Assembly: GCF_001439685.1 (NCBI RefSeq)
Contig: NZ_JYLH01000012.1
Coordinates: 124,001-188,000, forward strand
Source of the DNA: Pseudomonas libanensis
Lineage (GTDB): Bacteria; Pseudomonadota; Gammaproteobacteria; Pseudomonadales; Pseudomonadaceae
DNA: 64,000 bases
Direction of reading: 5' to 3'
Shown here: piece by piece, positions 7,599 to 16,568 of the stretch
Position numbering within the stretch: the stretch's first letter is position 1
Layout of the letters: each line of letters begins with the position of its first letter
Program-made: the position numbers and the translations under genes
Notes under the pieces: model-generated
The model's input: the letters and a program-made list of their open reading frames with translations, nothing else
Told to the model about the DNA's origin: nothing
The model's database searches: none

Positions 7599-8815
7599 CC
7601 CCACAACCCCATCTGTTGCGGCTGCGGGCGGTCGCGCAATTGCTCGCGCAACAACACGCTGGTGCTGTCGGCCTGTTGCGGGTGGTAGTCGCTGGTGATG
7701 AAAAACGGCTTGGCCTTGGCCAGCACGCAGCGCATGCGTGCGAGGTCTTCGAAGCGGATCTTGCGTTCGCGGCGCAGGTCCACCAGGCGCTGGGTGGTGC
7801 GCAGGCCGATGCCGGGAACACGCGCAATCAGGGTCGGCTCGGCGCGGTTCAGGTCCAGTGGGAACACCTCGCGGTGCTCAAGGGCCCAGGCCAGCTTGGG
7901 GTCGATATCCAGGGCCAGGTGGCCGGGGCCTGTAAACAGTTCGTTGGCGCTGAAACCGTAGCTGCGCAGGAGGAAATCGGCCTGGTACAAGCGGTGTTCG
8001 CGCATCAGCGGCGGCGCGGCCAAAGGTACGCTTTTCGGGCTGTTGGGGATGGGGCTGAACGCCGAGTAATACACGCGGCGCAGCTTGAAATTGCCATACA
8101 ACGCCTCGGCACCGTGCAGGATGGTGCTGTCGTCGGTGTCGTCGGCGCCGACAATCATCTGCGTGCTCTGCCCGGCCGGGGCGAAACGTGGCGCGCGCGG
8201 CTCGTTCAGCACCGTTTGCTCGCCGGTGTAGATGGTCTGCATGGCCTGCTTGATCGAGACGATCTGTTTCTCCGGCGCCAGGGTTTGCAGGCTGGCGTCG
8301 GTGGGCAATTCGATATTCACGCTGAGGCGGTCGGCATAGCGCCCGGCCTCGGCGATCAGCGCCGGGTCGGCCTCGGGGATGGTCTTGAGGTGGATATAGC
8401 CACGAAAGTCATGCTCCTCGCGCAGCAGCTTGGCCACCCGCACCAGTTGCTCCATGGTGTAGTCGGCCGAACGGATGATGCCGGAACTGAGGAACAGCCC
8501 GCTGACGCAGTTGCGCTTGTAGAAATCCAGGGTCAGGGTCACCACCTCTTCCGGGCTGAAACGCGCACGGGGCACGTCGCTGGAACGGCGGTTGACGCAG
8601 TATTGGCAGTCGTAGAGGCAGAAGTTGGTGAGCAGCACCTTGAGCAACGACACGCAGCGCCCGTCGGGTGTGTAGCTGTGACAGATGCCCATGCCATCGG
8701 TGGAGCCCAGCCCCGCCTTGCCCTCGGAGCTGCGCTTGGGCGCGCCACTGCTGGCGCAGGACGCGTCGTACTTGGCGGCATCGGCGAGGATGCTGAGTTT
8801 TTCGATCAACTGCAT
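7595..8815 (-). CDS. Putative DNA modification/repair radical SAM protein (TIGR03916 type)
   Basis: A 406-residue radical SAM enzyme. The cluster motif C-x3-C-x2-C is seen as FCLYDCQYC near residue 70, and an additional Cys-rich segment precedes it. A helix-hairpin-helix-like DNA-binding segment (LIARVPGIGLRTTQRLVDL) lies near residue 345. This matches the family annotated as a putative DNA modification/repair radical SAM protein that pairs with TIGR03915. The reaction is unknown. The LexA-type box ends 14 bp before the ATG, so expression should follow DNA damage. Confidence 0.85.
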   Translation of the reverse strand: MQLIEKLSILADAAKYDASCASSGAPKRSSEGKAGLGSTDGMGICHSYTPDGRCVSLLKVLLTNFCLYDCQYCVNRRSSDVPRARFSPEEVVTLTLDFYKRNCVSGLFLSSGIIRSADYTMEQLVRVAKLLREEHDFRGYIHLKTIPEADPALIAEAGRYADRLSVNIELPTDASLQTLAPEKQIVSIKQAMQTIYTGEQTVLNEPRAPRFAPAGQSTQMIVGADDTDDSTILHGAEALYGNFKLRRVYYSAFSPIPNSPKSVPLAAPPLMREHRLYQADFLLRSYGFSANELFTGPGHLALDIDPKLAWALEHREVFPLDLNRAEPTLIARVPGIGLRTTQRLVDLRRERKIRFEDLARMRCVLAKAKPFFITSDYHPQQADSTSVLLREQLRDRPQPQQMGLWG

Positions 8816-8828
8816 GACGGGCTACCGA

Positions 8829-8848
8829 TACTGGTTTTTTGTACAGTA
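8829..8848 (-). promoter_or_regulatory. LexA (SOS) box
   Basis: The perfectly symmetric outer half-sites TACTG-N10-CAGTA contain the obligatory CTG-N10-CAG of LexA boxes, with an A-rich centre when read on the minus strand (CTGTACAAAAAACCAG). It sits immediately upstream of the radical SAM gene, where repressor would block its promoter. Confidence 0.8.
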
Positions 8849-8894
8849 CCAATAGCCACACCTTGTCACAAGTGCCGTCTGTAGGAGCGGTAGT

Positions 8895-10232
8895 TCAACT
8901 GGCGGTGGCCAGGAGCAGGTCCTGCACCGAACGGCCCTTGTCACGGTTTCGATCGTTCTCATACAACGACGCCGCAATCTCATCGGCGCGAATCGGCAGT
9001 ACCGACAACAGGGTATCGCTCAAACCATGGCTGGCCTGGCTGAAGCCCTGGATGTAAATGCCGGCCTTGCAGCGCTCGTCAGTGACGATGCGATAGTCGC
9101 GGGCCACTTCGAAGTCGCCCATATAGGCCTGCAGTGGCGCCAGCAGTTCGCGGTGCATCTGGCGCTCGTAGCCGGTGGCCAGGATCACTGCGTCGTAATG
9201 GTTGAGGCTGGTTTCGCCAGTGGCGTTGTTGCGCAGCACCAGTTCGATGCCCAGCGGGCCGGCGGTGGCTTTCTCCACCACGGTCATGGTGCGGAACGCC
9301 TGGCGGGCGATGCCGGAGACTTTCTGGCGGTAGAAAATCCCGTAGATGCGCTCGATCAGGTCCAGGTCCACCACCGAATAGTTGGTGTTGCGGTACTCGG
9401 CGACCAGGCGCTCGCGCTCGGCACCGACTTGCTGGAACACCAGGTCGGTGAAGGCCGGCGAGAACACTTCGTTGACGAACGGGCTGTCATCGGCCGGCTT
9501 GAGTGCCGAGCCGCGCAGGATCATATCCACCTGCACCGACGGGAAGCTGTCATTGAGGTCGATAAACGCTTCAGCCGCGCTCTGGCCGCCACCGATCACC
9601 GCAATGCGCATGGCCTTGCCGTTCACGCAGGGCTGGCTGGCCATGCGGTCCAGGTAGTGGGAATGGTGGAACACACGGGTATCGTCCTTGAGCGCCTTGA
9701 ACGCCTCGGGAATACGCGGCGTGCCACCGGCGCTGACCACTACCGAGCGAGTGGTGCGCACATGCTGCTCACCCTGGGCATCACGGGAGATCACCCGCAA
9801 CGCCTCGACCTGCTGCTGATGCAGGATCGGCTCGATGGCCAGCACTTCCTCACCGTAGCTGGCCTGGGCCTGGAACTGTCCCGCGACCCAGCGCAGGTAA
9901 TCGTTGTACTCCATGCGGCAGGGGTAGAAGGTGCCCATGTTAATGAAGTCCACCAGACGGTCATGGGCCTTGAGGTAATTAACGAAGGAATATGGGCTGG
10001 TGGGGTTGCGCAGGGTCACCAGGTCCTTGAGGAAGGAAATCTGCAGTTCACTCTGGGTCACCAGGGTGTTGCCGTGCCAGCGGTAGTCGGCTTGCTTGTC
10101 GAGAAACAGCACGTCCAGCTTGCCCTGGGCCTTTTCACGTTCCTGCAGGGCGATGGCCAGCGCCAGGTTCGAGGGGCCGAAGCCGATCCCGATCAAGTCA
10201 TGAACCGCGGGCGAAGCAATTGCCTGTGTCAT
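8895..10232 (-). CDS. pvdA: L-ornithine N5-monooxygenase (pyoverdine biosynthesis)
   Basis: A 445-residue FAD- and NADPH-dependent N-hydroxylase that makes N5-hydroxyornithine for pyoverdine. The FAD motif GIGFGPSNLALAIAL is at the N-terminus, NADPH motif IGGGQSAAEAF in the middle and the substrate-side ATGYERQMH near residue 350. The start at 10232 is set by an AGAGGA ribosome site 8 bp upstream and by the usual N-terminus; an in-frame extension to 10346 would run through the promoter. A PvdS box lies upstream. Length agrees with PvdA. Confidence 0.95.
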   Translation of the reverse strand: MTQAIASPAVHDLIGIGFGPSNLALAIALQEREKAQGKLDVLFLDKQADYRWHGNTLVTQSELQISFLKDLVTLRNPTSPYSFVNYLKAHDRLVDFINMGTFYPCRMEYNDYLRWVAGQFQAQASYGEEVLAIEPILHQQQVEALRVISRDAQGEQHVRTTRSVVVSAGGTPRIPEAFKALKDDTRVFHHSHYLDRMASQPCVNGKAMRIAVIGGGQSAAEAFIDLNDSFPSVQVDMILRGSALKPADDSPFVNEVFSPAFTDLVFQQVGAERERLVAEYRNTNYSVVDLDLIERIYGIFYRQKVSGIARQAFRTMTVVEKATAGPLGIELVLRNNATGETSLNHYDAVILATGYERQMHRELLAPLQAYMGDFEVARDYRIVTDERCKAGIYIQGFSQASHGLSDTLLSVLPIRADEIAASLYENDRNRDKGRSVQDLLLATAS

Positions 10233-10317
10233 TCCAGTGTCCTCTGGATAAGCCCCTTGGCGGTGGGGGCGGGAATACCTTTCATGGCCTGAACAACCGG
10301 CCGTGTGTTGATAGGAA

Positions 10318-10341
10318 ACGAGGACAGTGAAATAAAATTTA
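10318..10341 (-). promoter_or_regulatory. PvdS-type iron-starvation box for pvdA
   Basis: Read on the minus strand this is TAAAT-N16-CGT with exact spacing, the promoter recognised by the iron-starvation sigma factor PvdS. It begins about 85 bp before the pvdA start. Confidence 0.88.
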
Positions 10342-10353
10342 ACCAACAGCTGA

Positions 10354-10851
10354 TCAGTGCGCTTCCCACTCGCGCATGCGCACCCGGCAATGCTTCATCG
10401 CGTTGACGATGTGTTTTTCCACCAGACTGCGGGAAATGCCCAGGCGCGCGGCGATCTGCAGGTGGGACAGGCCCTCGAGTTTGCGCAGCAGGAAGCTGTC
10501 GCGACAGGCGGCCGGCAACTCGGCCAGGGCGCGCTCAAGCATCTCCAGGCGTTGGCGCTGGTCGTGGCTGGTGTGGGGTGAACAAGGGGCGAAACGTTCT
10601 TCGCTGTCCAGCACCTCAAGGGGTTCGCACTGACGCAAGGCATTGCGTCGATGGCCGTCAATTACCAGGTTCAAGGCCGTGCGGTAAAGAAACGCACGGG
10701 GCTGCTCGATCGGGGTATCGCTGGCGCGCTCCAGCACCCGCACATAAGCGTCATGCACCACATCTTCGGCCACCTGACGGTTGCCCAGCTTGGCGTTGAG
10801 GAAACACACCAGCTCGCGATAGTAGTTTTCCAACCTGACTCCTGACCCCAT
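10354..10851 (-). CDS. fpvI: ECF sigma factor, FpvI-like
   Basis: A 165-residue FecI-type ECF sigma factor with region 2 (YYRELVCFLNAKLGNRQVAEDVVHDAYVRVLER) and region 4 (SHLQIAARLGISRSLVEKHIVNAMKHC). It does not resemble PvdS. It sits between pvdA and pvdRT-opmQ under a Fur-like box, which fits FpvI, the sigma factor for the ferripyoverdine receptor gene; no anti-sigma or receptor gene is adjacent. The ATG at 10851 has no visible ribosome site, whereas a TTG at 10833 follows AGGAG by 5 bp, so a shorter product is possible. Symbol is tentative. Confidence 0.75.
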   Translation of the reverse strand: MGSGVRLENYYRELVCFLNAKLGNRQVAEDVVHDAYVRVLERASDTPIEQPRAFLYRTALNLVIDGHRRNALRQCEPLEVLDSEERFAPCSPHTSHDQRQRLEMLERALAELPAACRDSFLLRKLEGLSHLQIAARLGISRSLVEKHIVNAMKHCRVRMREWEAH

Positions 10852-10924
10852 GGCCGTGGTGCTGACGATGCCCGCCCGAGCAGGAGCGAGGCCATCGATG
10901 ATGGCAGTTTGAGTGCGTGCAATT

Positions 10925-10943
10925 TATAGTAATTCTCATCTAC
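10925..10943 (-). promoter_or_regulatory. Fur box
   Basis: Read on the minus strand, GTAGATGAGAATTACTATA matches the 19-bp Fur consensus (GATAATGAGAATCATTATC) at 13 positions, including the central TGAGAAT. It is about 75 bp before the ECF sigma gene, placing that gene under iron repression. Confidence 0.65.
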
Positions 10944-11012
10944 TTTTAAAGAAGTCTTGCATCAACGTAGGGTTTTTTTCTCCGCAGACCTGTTTCAGCT
11001 TGTGTAACAGCC

Positions 11013-11036
11013 TAAATCCCTGGGGCTTTTTCTCGT
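11013..11036 (+). promoter_or_regulatory. PvdS-type iron-starvation box for pvdRT-opmQ
   Basis: TAAAT-N16-CGT with exact spacing, 56 bp before the pvdR start. The efflux operon would therefore be expressed with pyoverdine synthesis. Confidence 0.88.
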
Positions 11037-11091
11037 TTAACTGTCAGCTCTGCGCAACTGCGCCCCGATCTTTCCTGGCTGGAACCTATCC

Positions 11092-12261
11092 ATGAAACGC
11101 CCTCGACCTGCCCGACGCGCCCTGCTAGCGGTAGCGTGCCTGATTCCCATTGTTGCGTTCGCCACCTGGCAGGGCCTGGCGCCGGGCCGCGACGCCCTGG
11201 CGACCGTCACCGTGACCCGCGGCGATATCGAAAGCAGCGTCACCGCCCTGGGCACCCTGCAACCGCGACGGTATGTGGACGTCGGCGCCCAGGCCTCCGG
11301 GCAGATCCGCAAGATCCATGTCGAGGCCGGCGACCAGGTCAAGGAAGGCCAGTTGCTGGTGGAGATCGACCCCTCGACACAACAAGCCAAGCTCGATGCC
11401 AGCCGCTACGCCATCGAAAACCTCAAGGCCCAATTGCAGGAGCAAAAGGCCCAGCACGCGCTGGCCCGCCAGAAGTATCAGCGCCAGCAGCGCCTGAGCG
11501 CCGGCAATGCCACCCGCGAAGAAGACGTGCAGACCGCCCAGGCCGAACTCAGCGCGACCCAGGCCCGGGTCGACATGTTCCAGGCCCAGATCCGCCAGGC
11601 CCGGGCCAGCCTGCGCAGCGATGAGGCCGAATTGGGCTACACGCGTATCTACGCACCGATGACCGGCACCGTGGTGGCCGTGGATGCGCGGGTCGGCCAG
11701 ACCCTCAACGCACAACAGCAAACCCCGCTGATCCTGCGCATTGCCAAGCTGTCGCCGATGACCGTATGGGCCGAAGTCTCCGAAGCCGACATCGGCCACG
11801 TCAAACCCGGCATGCGTGCGTATTTCACCACGTTGAGCGGCGGCAGCCGGCGCTGGGCCAGCACCGTGCGCCAGATCCTGCCGATCCCGCCCAAGCCCCT
11901 GAACGAAACCCAGGGCAGTGGCAGCCCGAGCAGTTCCAGCAAGAGCGGGACCGGCCGAGTGGTGCTGTACACCGTGCTGCTGGACGTGGACAACGCCGAT
12001 AACGCGCTGATGGCGGAAATGACCACCCAGGTATTTTTCGTCTCAGGCCAAGTCAAGGACACCCTGACCGTGCCCGTCGCCGCCCTGCAGGGCACACCCG
12101 GCGCAGACACACAGACCGCCCGGGTCGTGGCACAAAACGGCGCCATCGAAGAGCGCAAAGTGCGCCTGGGTATCAGCGACCGCCTGCGCATCGAGGTGCT
12201 CGAGGGTCTCAATGAGGGCGATCACCTGTTGATCGGCCCGTCCGACAGCAGTGGGGGTTGA
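11092..12261 (+). CDS. pvdR: Pyoverdine export/recycling periplasmic adaptor
   Basis: A 389-residue MacA-like membrane fusion protein. It has an N-terminal membrane anchor (LLAVACLIPIVAFATW), a lipoyl half-motif (VDVGAQASGQIRKIHVEAGDQV), a coiled-coil hairpin of about residues 100-190 rich in Gln and Ala, and a beta-barrel. In the pyoverdine context, behind a PvdS box and before MacB- and OprM-like genes, it is PvdR of PvdRT-OpmQ, which secretes newly made and recycled pyoverdine from the periplasm. Confidence 0.92.
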   Translation: MKRPRPARRALLAVACLIPIVAFATWQGLAPGRDALATVTVTRGDIESSVTALGTLQPRRYVDVGAQASGQIRKIHVEAGDQVKEGQLLVEIDPSTQQAKLDASRYAIENLKAQLQEQKAQHALARQKYQRQQRLSAGNATREEDVQTAQAELSATQARVDMFQAQIRQARASLRSDEAELGYTRIYAPMTGTVVAVDARVGQTLNAQQQTPLILRIAKLSPMTVWAEVSEADIGHVKPGMRAYFTTLSGGSRRWASTVRQILPIPPKPLNETQGSGSPSSSSKSGTGRVVLYTVLLDVDNADNALMAEMTTQVFFVSGQVKDTLTVPVAALQGTPGADTQTARVVAQNGAIEERKVRLGISDRLRIEVLEGLNEGDHLLIGPSDSSGG

Positions 12262-12262
12262 C

Positions 12263-14233
12263 GTGACCACGCCGCTGATCGAGCTCAGGAACATCTGCAA
12301 ATCCTACGGCGGCGGCGACAGCCCGCAGGTCGACGTATTGCGCGGCATCGACCTGTCGATCCATGCCGGGGAATTCGTCGCCATTGTCGGTGCCTCCGGT
12401 TCCGGCAAGTCGACGCTGATGAATATCCTTGGCTGCCTCGACCGCCCGACCGAAGGCGACTACCTGTTCGCCGGCGAAAACGTCGCCCACCTGGGCAGCG
12501 ACGAGCTGGCCTGGCTGCGCCGTGAAGCCTTCGGGTTTGTGTTCCAGGGCTACCATTTGATTCCCTCAGGCTCAGCCCAGGAAAACGTCGAGATGCCGGC
12601 GATCTATGCCGGCATCAGCGCTGCCCAGCGGCATGCCCGCGCCAATGCCCTGCTCACCCGCCTGGGGCTGGCCGAACGCACCGGCAATCGCCCGCACCAG
12701 CTTTCCGGCGGGCAACAGCAACGGGTATCCATCGCCCGCGCCCTGATGAACGGCGGCCATATCATCCTCGCCGACGAACCCACCGGCGCCCTCGACAGCC
12801 ACAGCGGCGCCGAGGTCATGACCCTGCTCGACGAACTGGCGGGCCAGGGCCATGTGGTCATCCTGATCACCCACGACCGCGAAGTGGCGGCGCGGGCCAA
12901 CCGTATCATCGAGATCCGCGACGGCCAGATCATCAGCGACTCGGCCGACACCTGCACGGTCAAGCCAGCCCTGGCGGCCGGCGCCCTGCACGCCGTGGAC
13001 CTGCGCCAGCGCCTGGCCGACGGCGCCGAGCACAACGGCGCATGGAAGGCCGAGCTGCTGGACGCGGTGCAAGCCGCCTGGCGAGTGATGTGGGTCAACC
13101 GCTTCCGCACCGCCCTGACCTTGCTGGGGATCATCATCGGCGTGGCGTCGGTGGTGGTGATGCTGGCAGTGGGCGAAGGCAGCAAACGCCAGGTCATGGC
13201 GCAGATGGGCGCGTTCGGCTCCAATATCATCTACCTCAGCGGTTCTTCGCCCAACCCGCGTACGCCACTGGGTATCGTGACCCTCAAGGATGTCGAGGCC
13301 CTGGCGGCGTTGCCCCAGGTCAAGCGCATCATGCCGGTCAACGGCGCCGAAGCCGGGGTGCGCTTCGGCAATGTCGACTACATGGCCTACGTGGGTGGCA
13401 ACGACACCAACTTCCCGCACCTCTTCAACTGGCCGGTGGCCGAGGGCAGCTACTTCACCGAGGCCGACGAACAGGCTGCCGCCACGGTCGCAGTGATCGG
13501 CGCGCGCATCCGCCAGAAACTGTTCAAGGACGTGCCCAACCCGATCGGCCAGTACATTCTGATCGAGAATGTGCCGTTCCAGGTGATCGGCGTGCTCGCG
13601 GAAAAAGGCGCAAGCTCCGGCGACAAGGACAGTGACGACCGTATTGCCATCCCCTATAGCGCCGCCAGTGTTCGCCTGTTCGGCAGCTATAACCCCGAAT
13701 ACGTGGTGATTGGCACCACCGATGCACGCAAGGTGCATGAAGCCGAAGTGGCGATCGACCAGCTGATGTTGAAGCTGCACAACGGCAAGCGCGACTACGA
13801 GCTGACCAACAACGCCGCGATGATCCAGGCCGAAGCGCGGACCCAGAACTCACTGTCGTTGATGCTTGGCTCGATTGCCGCGATTTCATTGCTGGTAGGC
13901 GGTATCGGCGTGATGAACATCATGTTGATGACCGTGCGTGAGCGCACCCGCGAAATCGGCATTCGCATGGCCACCGGGGCACGCCAGCGCGACATCCTGC
14001 GCCAATTTCTCACCGAGGCGGTGATGCTCTCGGTGGTCGGCGGCCTGTTCGGTATCGCCCTGGCGTTACTGGTGGGCGGCGTGCTGGCGCTGGTCGAAGT
14101 GGCGGTACAGTTTTCCCTGGTGGCAGTGTTCGGTGCGTTTGGCTGTGCACTGGTCACCGGCGTCGTATTCGGCTTTATGCCGGCCCGTAAAGCTGCCCGG
14201 CTCGATCCGGTTAAGGCGTTGACCAGTGAATAA
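12263..14233 (+). CDS. pvdT: Pyoverdine export MacB-type ABC transporter
   Basis: A protein of about 656 residues with an N-terminal ATPase (Walker A GASGSGKST, signature LSGGQQQR, Walker B LADEPTGALDS) followed by a first membrane helix near residue 285, a large periplasmic core and three C-terminal helices of the FtsX type (SLLVGGIGVMNIMLMTV). The GTG at 12263 is preferred because GGGGG lies 5 bp upstream and the protein then begins with TTPLIELRN; a GTG at 12251 is also in frame. It overlaps opmQ. Confidence 0.92.
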   Translation: MTTPLIELRNICKSYGGGDSPQVDVLRGIDLSIHAGEFVAIVGASGSGKSTLMNILGCLDRPTEGDYLFAGENVAHLGSDELAWLRREAFGFVFQGYHLIPSGSAQENVEMPAIYAGISAAQRHARANALLTRLGLAERTGNRPHQLSGGQQQRVSIARALMNGGHIILADEPTGALDSHSGAEVMTLLDELAGQGHVVILITHDREVAARANRIIEIRDGQIISDSADTCTVKPALAAGALHAVDLRQRLADGAEHNGAWKAELLDAVQAAWRVMWVNRFRTALTLLGIIIGVASVVVMLAVGEGSKRQVMAQMGAFGSNIIYLSGSSPNPRTPLGIVTLKDVEALAALPQVKRIMPVNGAEAGVRFGNVDYMAYVGGNDTNFPHLFNWPVAEGSYFTEADEQAAATVAVIGARIRQKLFKDVPNPIGQYILIENVPFQVIGVLAEKGASSGDKDSDDRIAIPYSAASVRLFGSYNPEYVVIGTTDARKVHEAEVAIDQLMLKLHNGKRDYELTNNAAMIQAEARTQNSLSLMLGSIAAISLLVGGIGVMNIMLMTVRERTREIGIRMATGARQRDILRQFLTEAVMLSVVGGLFGIALALLVGGVLALVEVAVQFSLVAVFGAFGCALVTGVVFGFMPARKAARLDPVKALTSE

Positions 14234-15638
14234 TCGATCCATTCCAGCACGGCTGTCAGCGCTCAGCCTGTGCCTGTTGCTCAGTGCCTGTACCGGCAAC
14301 CCGCCCACGCTCGACAGCGGCATCGCCCCGCCCGCCGCCTGGCAATACGCCGAACGCGAGGCGACCCAGGCCACCAACCAGCGCTGGTGGACGCAGTTTG
14401 GCAGCCCGGCGCTGAACCGCCTGATCGACCAGGCCCGGCGCGACAGTTTCGATGTGGCTGCCGCCATGGCGCGGGTGCGGCAGGCCCAGGCCACGGCAGT
14501 GATCGCTGGTGCGCCGCTGTTGCCGGAGGTGAAATTCAACCTCGCCAGCAGTCACCAGAAGCTGCTGCGCGGCCAGGGCGGGCCTGACCTGGACGCCTCG
14601 CAAAGCGATGAAACGGTGAATAATTTCGGCGCCAACTTCAGCGCCAGCTATGAAGTGGACTTCTGGGGCGGCCGCGCGGCCGCCCGCGACAGCGCGCTGT
14701 ACAGCCTGCGCGCCAGTGAGTCGGACCAGGCCACGGTGGAGCTGACCTTGCTCAGCAATGTGGCCGACCGCTATGCGCAAACCCTGGCCGCCCAGCAACG
14801 CCAACAAATTGCCGAGCTCAACCTGGCCAATGCACGCAACGTCCTCGGCCTGGTGCAGACCCGCTACGACGCAGGCTCTGCCACCGCCCTGGAGCTGGCC
14901 CAGCAGCGAAGCCTGGTGGCCAGCCAGCAACGGCAATTGCCGCTGATCCAACAGGTGGCCGAAGAAGCGCGGATCACCCTCGCCGCCCTCCTCGGCCAGC
15001 CAGTGCAGGCCCTCGACCTGGGCCATGAAGCCTTCCAGACACTTACCTGGCCGGCGATCGGCCCGGGTGTGCCCAGCCAACTACTGAGCCGGCGCCCCGA
15101 CCTGGCCAAGGCCGAAGCCGAGCTGGCCGCTGCCCAGGCGGATGTCAGCGTGGCCCGGGCCGCCATGCTGCCCTCCGTGACCCTCGGCGCCACGCTCGGC
15201 TCCGACGCCTATAAGGCTGGGCAAATCCTGCGCAGCCCCTACTACACCCTGACCGCCGGCCTGGTCGCACCCATCTTCAACAACGGCCGTTTGAGCGCCG
15301 AGCGCGACAAGGCCCGGGCGCGCCAGGATGAACTGCTGCAAACCTACCGAGGAGCGATCATCAACGGCTTTGCCGATGTAGAGAAAGGCCTCAGCAGCAT
15401 CACCCGCCTGGACCAGCAACGCCAATGGCAGACCCAAGAGCTGCAACAGGCGCAGGCGGCCTTCCAGATTGCGCAAAACCGCTATGAAGCCGGGGCGGAG
15501 GGCTTGCTTACGGTGCTGGAGACCCAACGCACCCTGTACGCCGCCCAAGACTTGAACGTGCAATTGCGCCTGTCGCGCATGCAAGCCAGCATCGCCCTGT
15601 ACAAGGCATTAGGGGGGGGATGGAACACCGAAAGCTGA
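14226..15638 (+). CDS. opmQ: Outer membrane factor lipoprotein of the pyoverdine exporter
   Basis: A 470-residue NodT-family outer membrane factor. A lipoprotein signal with lipobox LLSAC is at residues 18-22, followed by two repeats of the TolC/OprM fold with the conserved PDLAKAEAELAAAQADV and NRYEAGAEGLLTVLETQRTL stretches. The GTG start overlaps the pvdT stop by 8 bp. It forms the outer membrane duct of PvdRT-OpmQ. Confidence 0.92.
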   Translation: MNNRSIPARLSALSLCLLLSACTGNPPTLDSGIAPPAAWQYAEREATQATNQRWWTQFGSPALNRLIDQARRDSFDVAAAMARVRQAQATAVIAGAPLLPEVKFNLASSHQKLLRGQGGPDLDASQSDETVNNFGANFSASYEVDFWGGRAAARDSALYSLRASESDQATVELTLLSNVADRYAQTLAAQQRQQIAELNLANARNVLGLVQTRYDAGSATALELAQQRSLVASQQRQLPLIQQVAEEARITLAALLGQPVQALDLGHEAFQTLTWPAIGPGVPSQLLSRRPDLAKAEAELAAAQADVSVARAAMLPSVTLGATLGSDAYKAGQILRSPYYTLTAGLVAPIFNNGRLSAERDKARARQDELLQTYRGAIINGFADVEKGLSSITRLDQQRQWQTQELQQAQAAFQIAQNRYEAGAEGLLTVLETQRTLYAAQDLNVQLRLSRMQASIALYKALGGGWNTES

Positions 15639-15744
15639 TAAACAAACTCTCATTTCATACACGAGCTGTTTCTTCACCTTACATTTTCCAACCCAAGGTC
15701 CTTGGTAAAAAAGCCGTTATCACACGGCTGCCCGGGACCTCTTA

Positions 15745-16491
15745 ATGAAACCCAGCGTTTTCGTAAAAAGTCTGGCCTGCATCTGCTGCTGGCTGATACC
15801 CAGCGTGGCACTGGCCGAGCCCTTGATTGCCCCTACTGCGATCGACTGGCTGCTGGACTGCCCCCTGCCCACGACGGCGCGCCTGGACCCCGAGGTCGTG
15901 GAACGCACCCAATGCGGCCTGGTCAGCGTACCCCGCGACCATGCCGCCCCCGAGCGCGGCCGTATACGCCTGAGCGTGACCCGTGTCGGCGCGCGGCAAC
16001 CGCTCAACCGCGAGGGCGTGGTGTTCATCCAGGCCGGCGAGCCCTCACCGGCCAGGGAAGCGCCTTTCGCCCTGCATCTGGCCAGCCGCTGGGAATCCCT
16101 TGCCACCCGCGCCTATCGCACACTGGTCGACCATTACGACGTCATCGAACTGAGCGCCCGCGACCTGCGGCAGATCAATGCGGTCGAGCAAGCCGCACGG
16201 GACATGGAGTTCGTACGCGGGCAACTCGGCGAGGCACGCCTCAACTACCTCGGCAACGCCACCGCCGCCCGCCTCGGCAGCCGCTACGGCGCACTGTACC
16301 CCGAGCGCGTGGCGCGCATGGTGCTGATCAATGTCGAGCCTGGCGAACCTATCGCCATGGGCGTCGAGCAACTCCTGCTCAAGGAGTCGAACGCCGACGG
16401 CTGTGTCAGCCGCTGGCTGGGGGATTTTCTCGCCTTCGGCAAACAACCACCACCGTCCGCCCGTTGCCTCGACCTCGGAACCTGGCGTTGA
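15745..16491 (+). CDS. Secreted alpha/beta hydrolase-like protein, truncated and lacking the nucleophile
   Basis: A 248-residue protein with a signal peptide (about residues 1-24, cleaved after ALA) that resembles the N-terminal half of secreted tripeptidyl aminopeptidases: ERTQCGLVSVPRDHAAPERGRI and YGALYPERVARMVLINVEPG are typical. At the nucleophile elbow, where relatives have G-Y-S-Y-G-T, it reads LGNATAARL, so the catalytic Ser is absent, and the C-terminal half that carries Asp and His is missing. It may be a decayed enzyme or a binding protein. The reading frame is intact. It stands between opmQ and a GntR regulator with no clear partner. Confidence 0.55.
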   Translation: MKPSVFVKSLACICCWLIPSVALAEPLIAPTAIDWLLDCPLPTTARLDPEVVERTQCGLVSVPRDHAAPERGRIRLSVTRVGARQPLNREGVVFIQAGEPSPAREAPFALHLASRWESLATRAYRTLVDHYDVIELSARDLRQINAVEQAARDMEFVRGQLGEARLNYLGNATAARLGSRYGALYPERVARMVLINVEPGEPIAMGVEQLLLKESNADGCVSRWLGDFLAFGKQPPPSARCLDLGTWR

Positions 16492-16568
16492 TCAGCGCAT
16501 TTACGACCTGTTGCCACCGAAAACGACACCCTGCGTTGACGCTCAAGCCCAATCGTTATTAAGTGCTA

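Noticed and set aside
10354..10851. Assignment of the ECF sigma factor as PvdS.
   Set aside because: Its N-terminus (YYRELVCFL) and C-terminus differ from PvdS as I know it; FpvI-like fits better with the position and Fur box.
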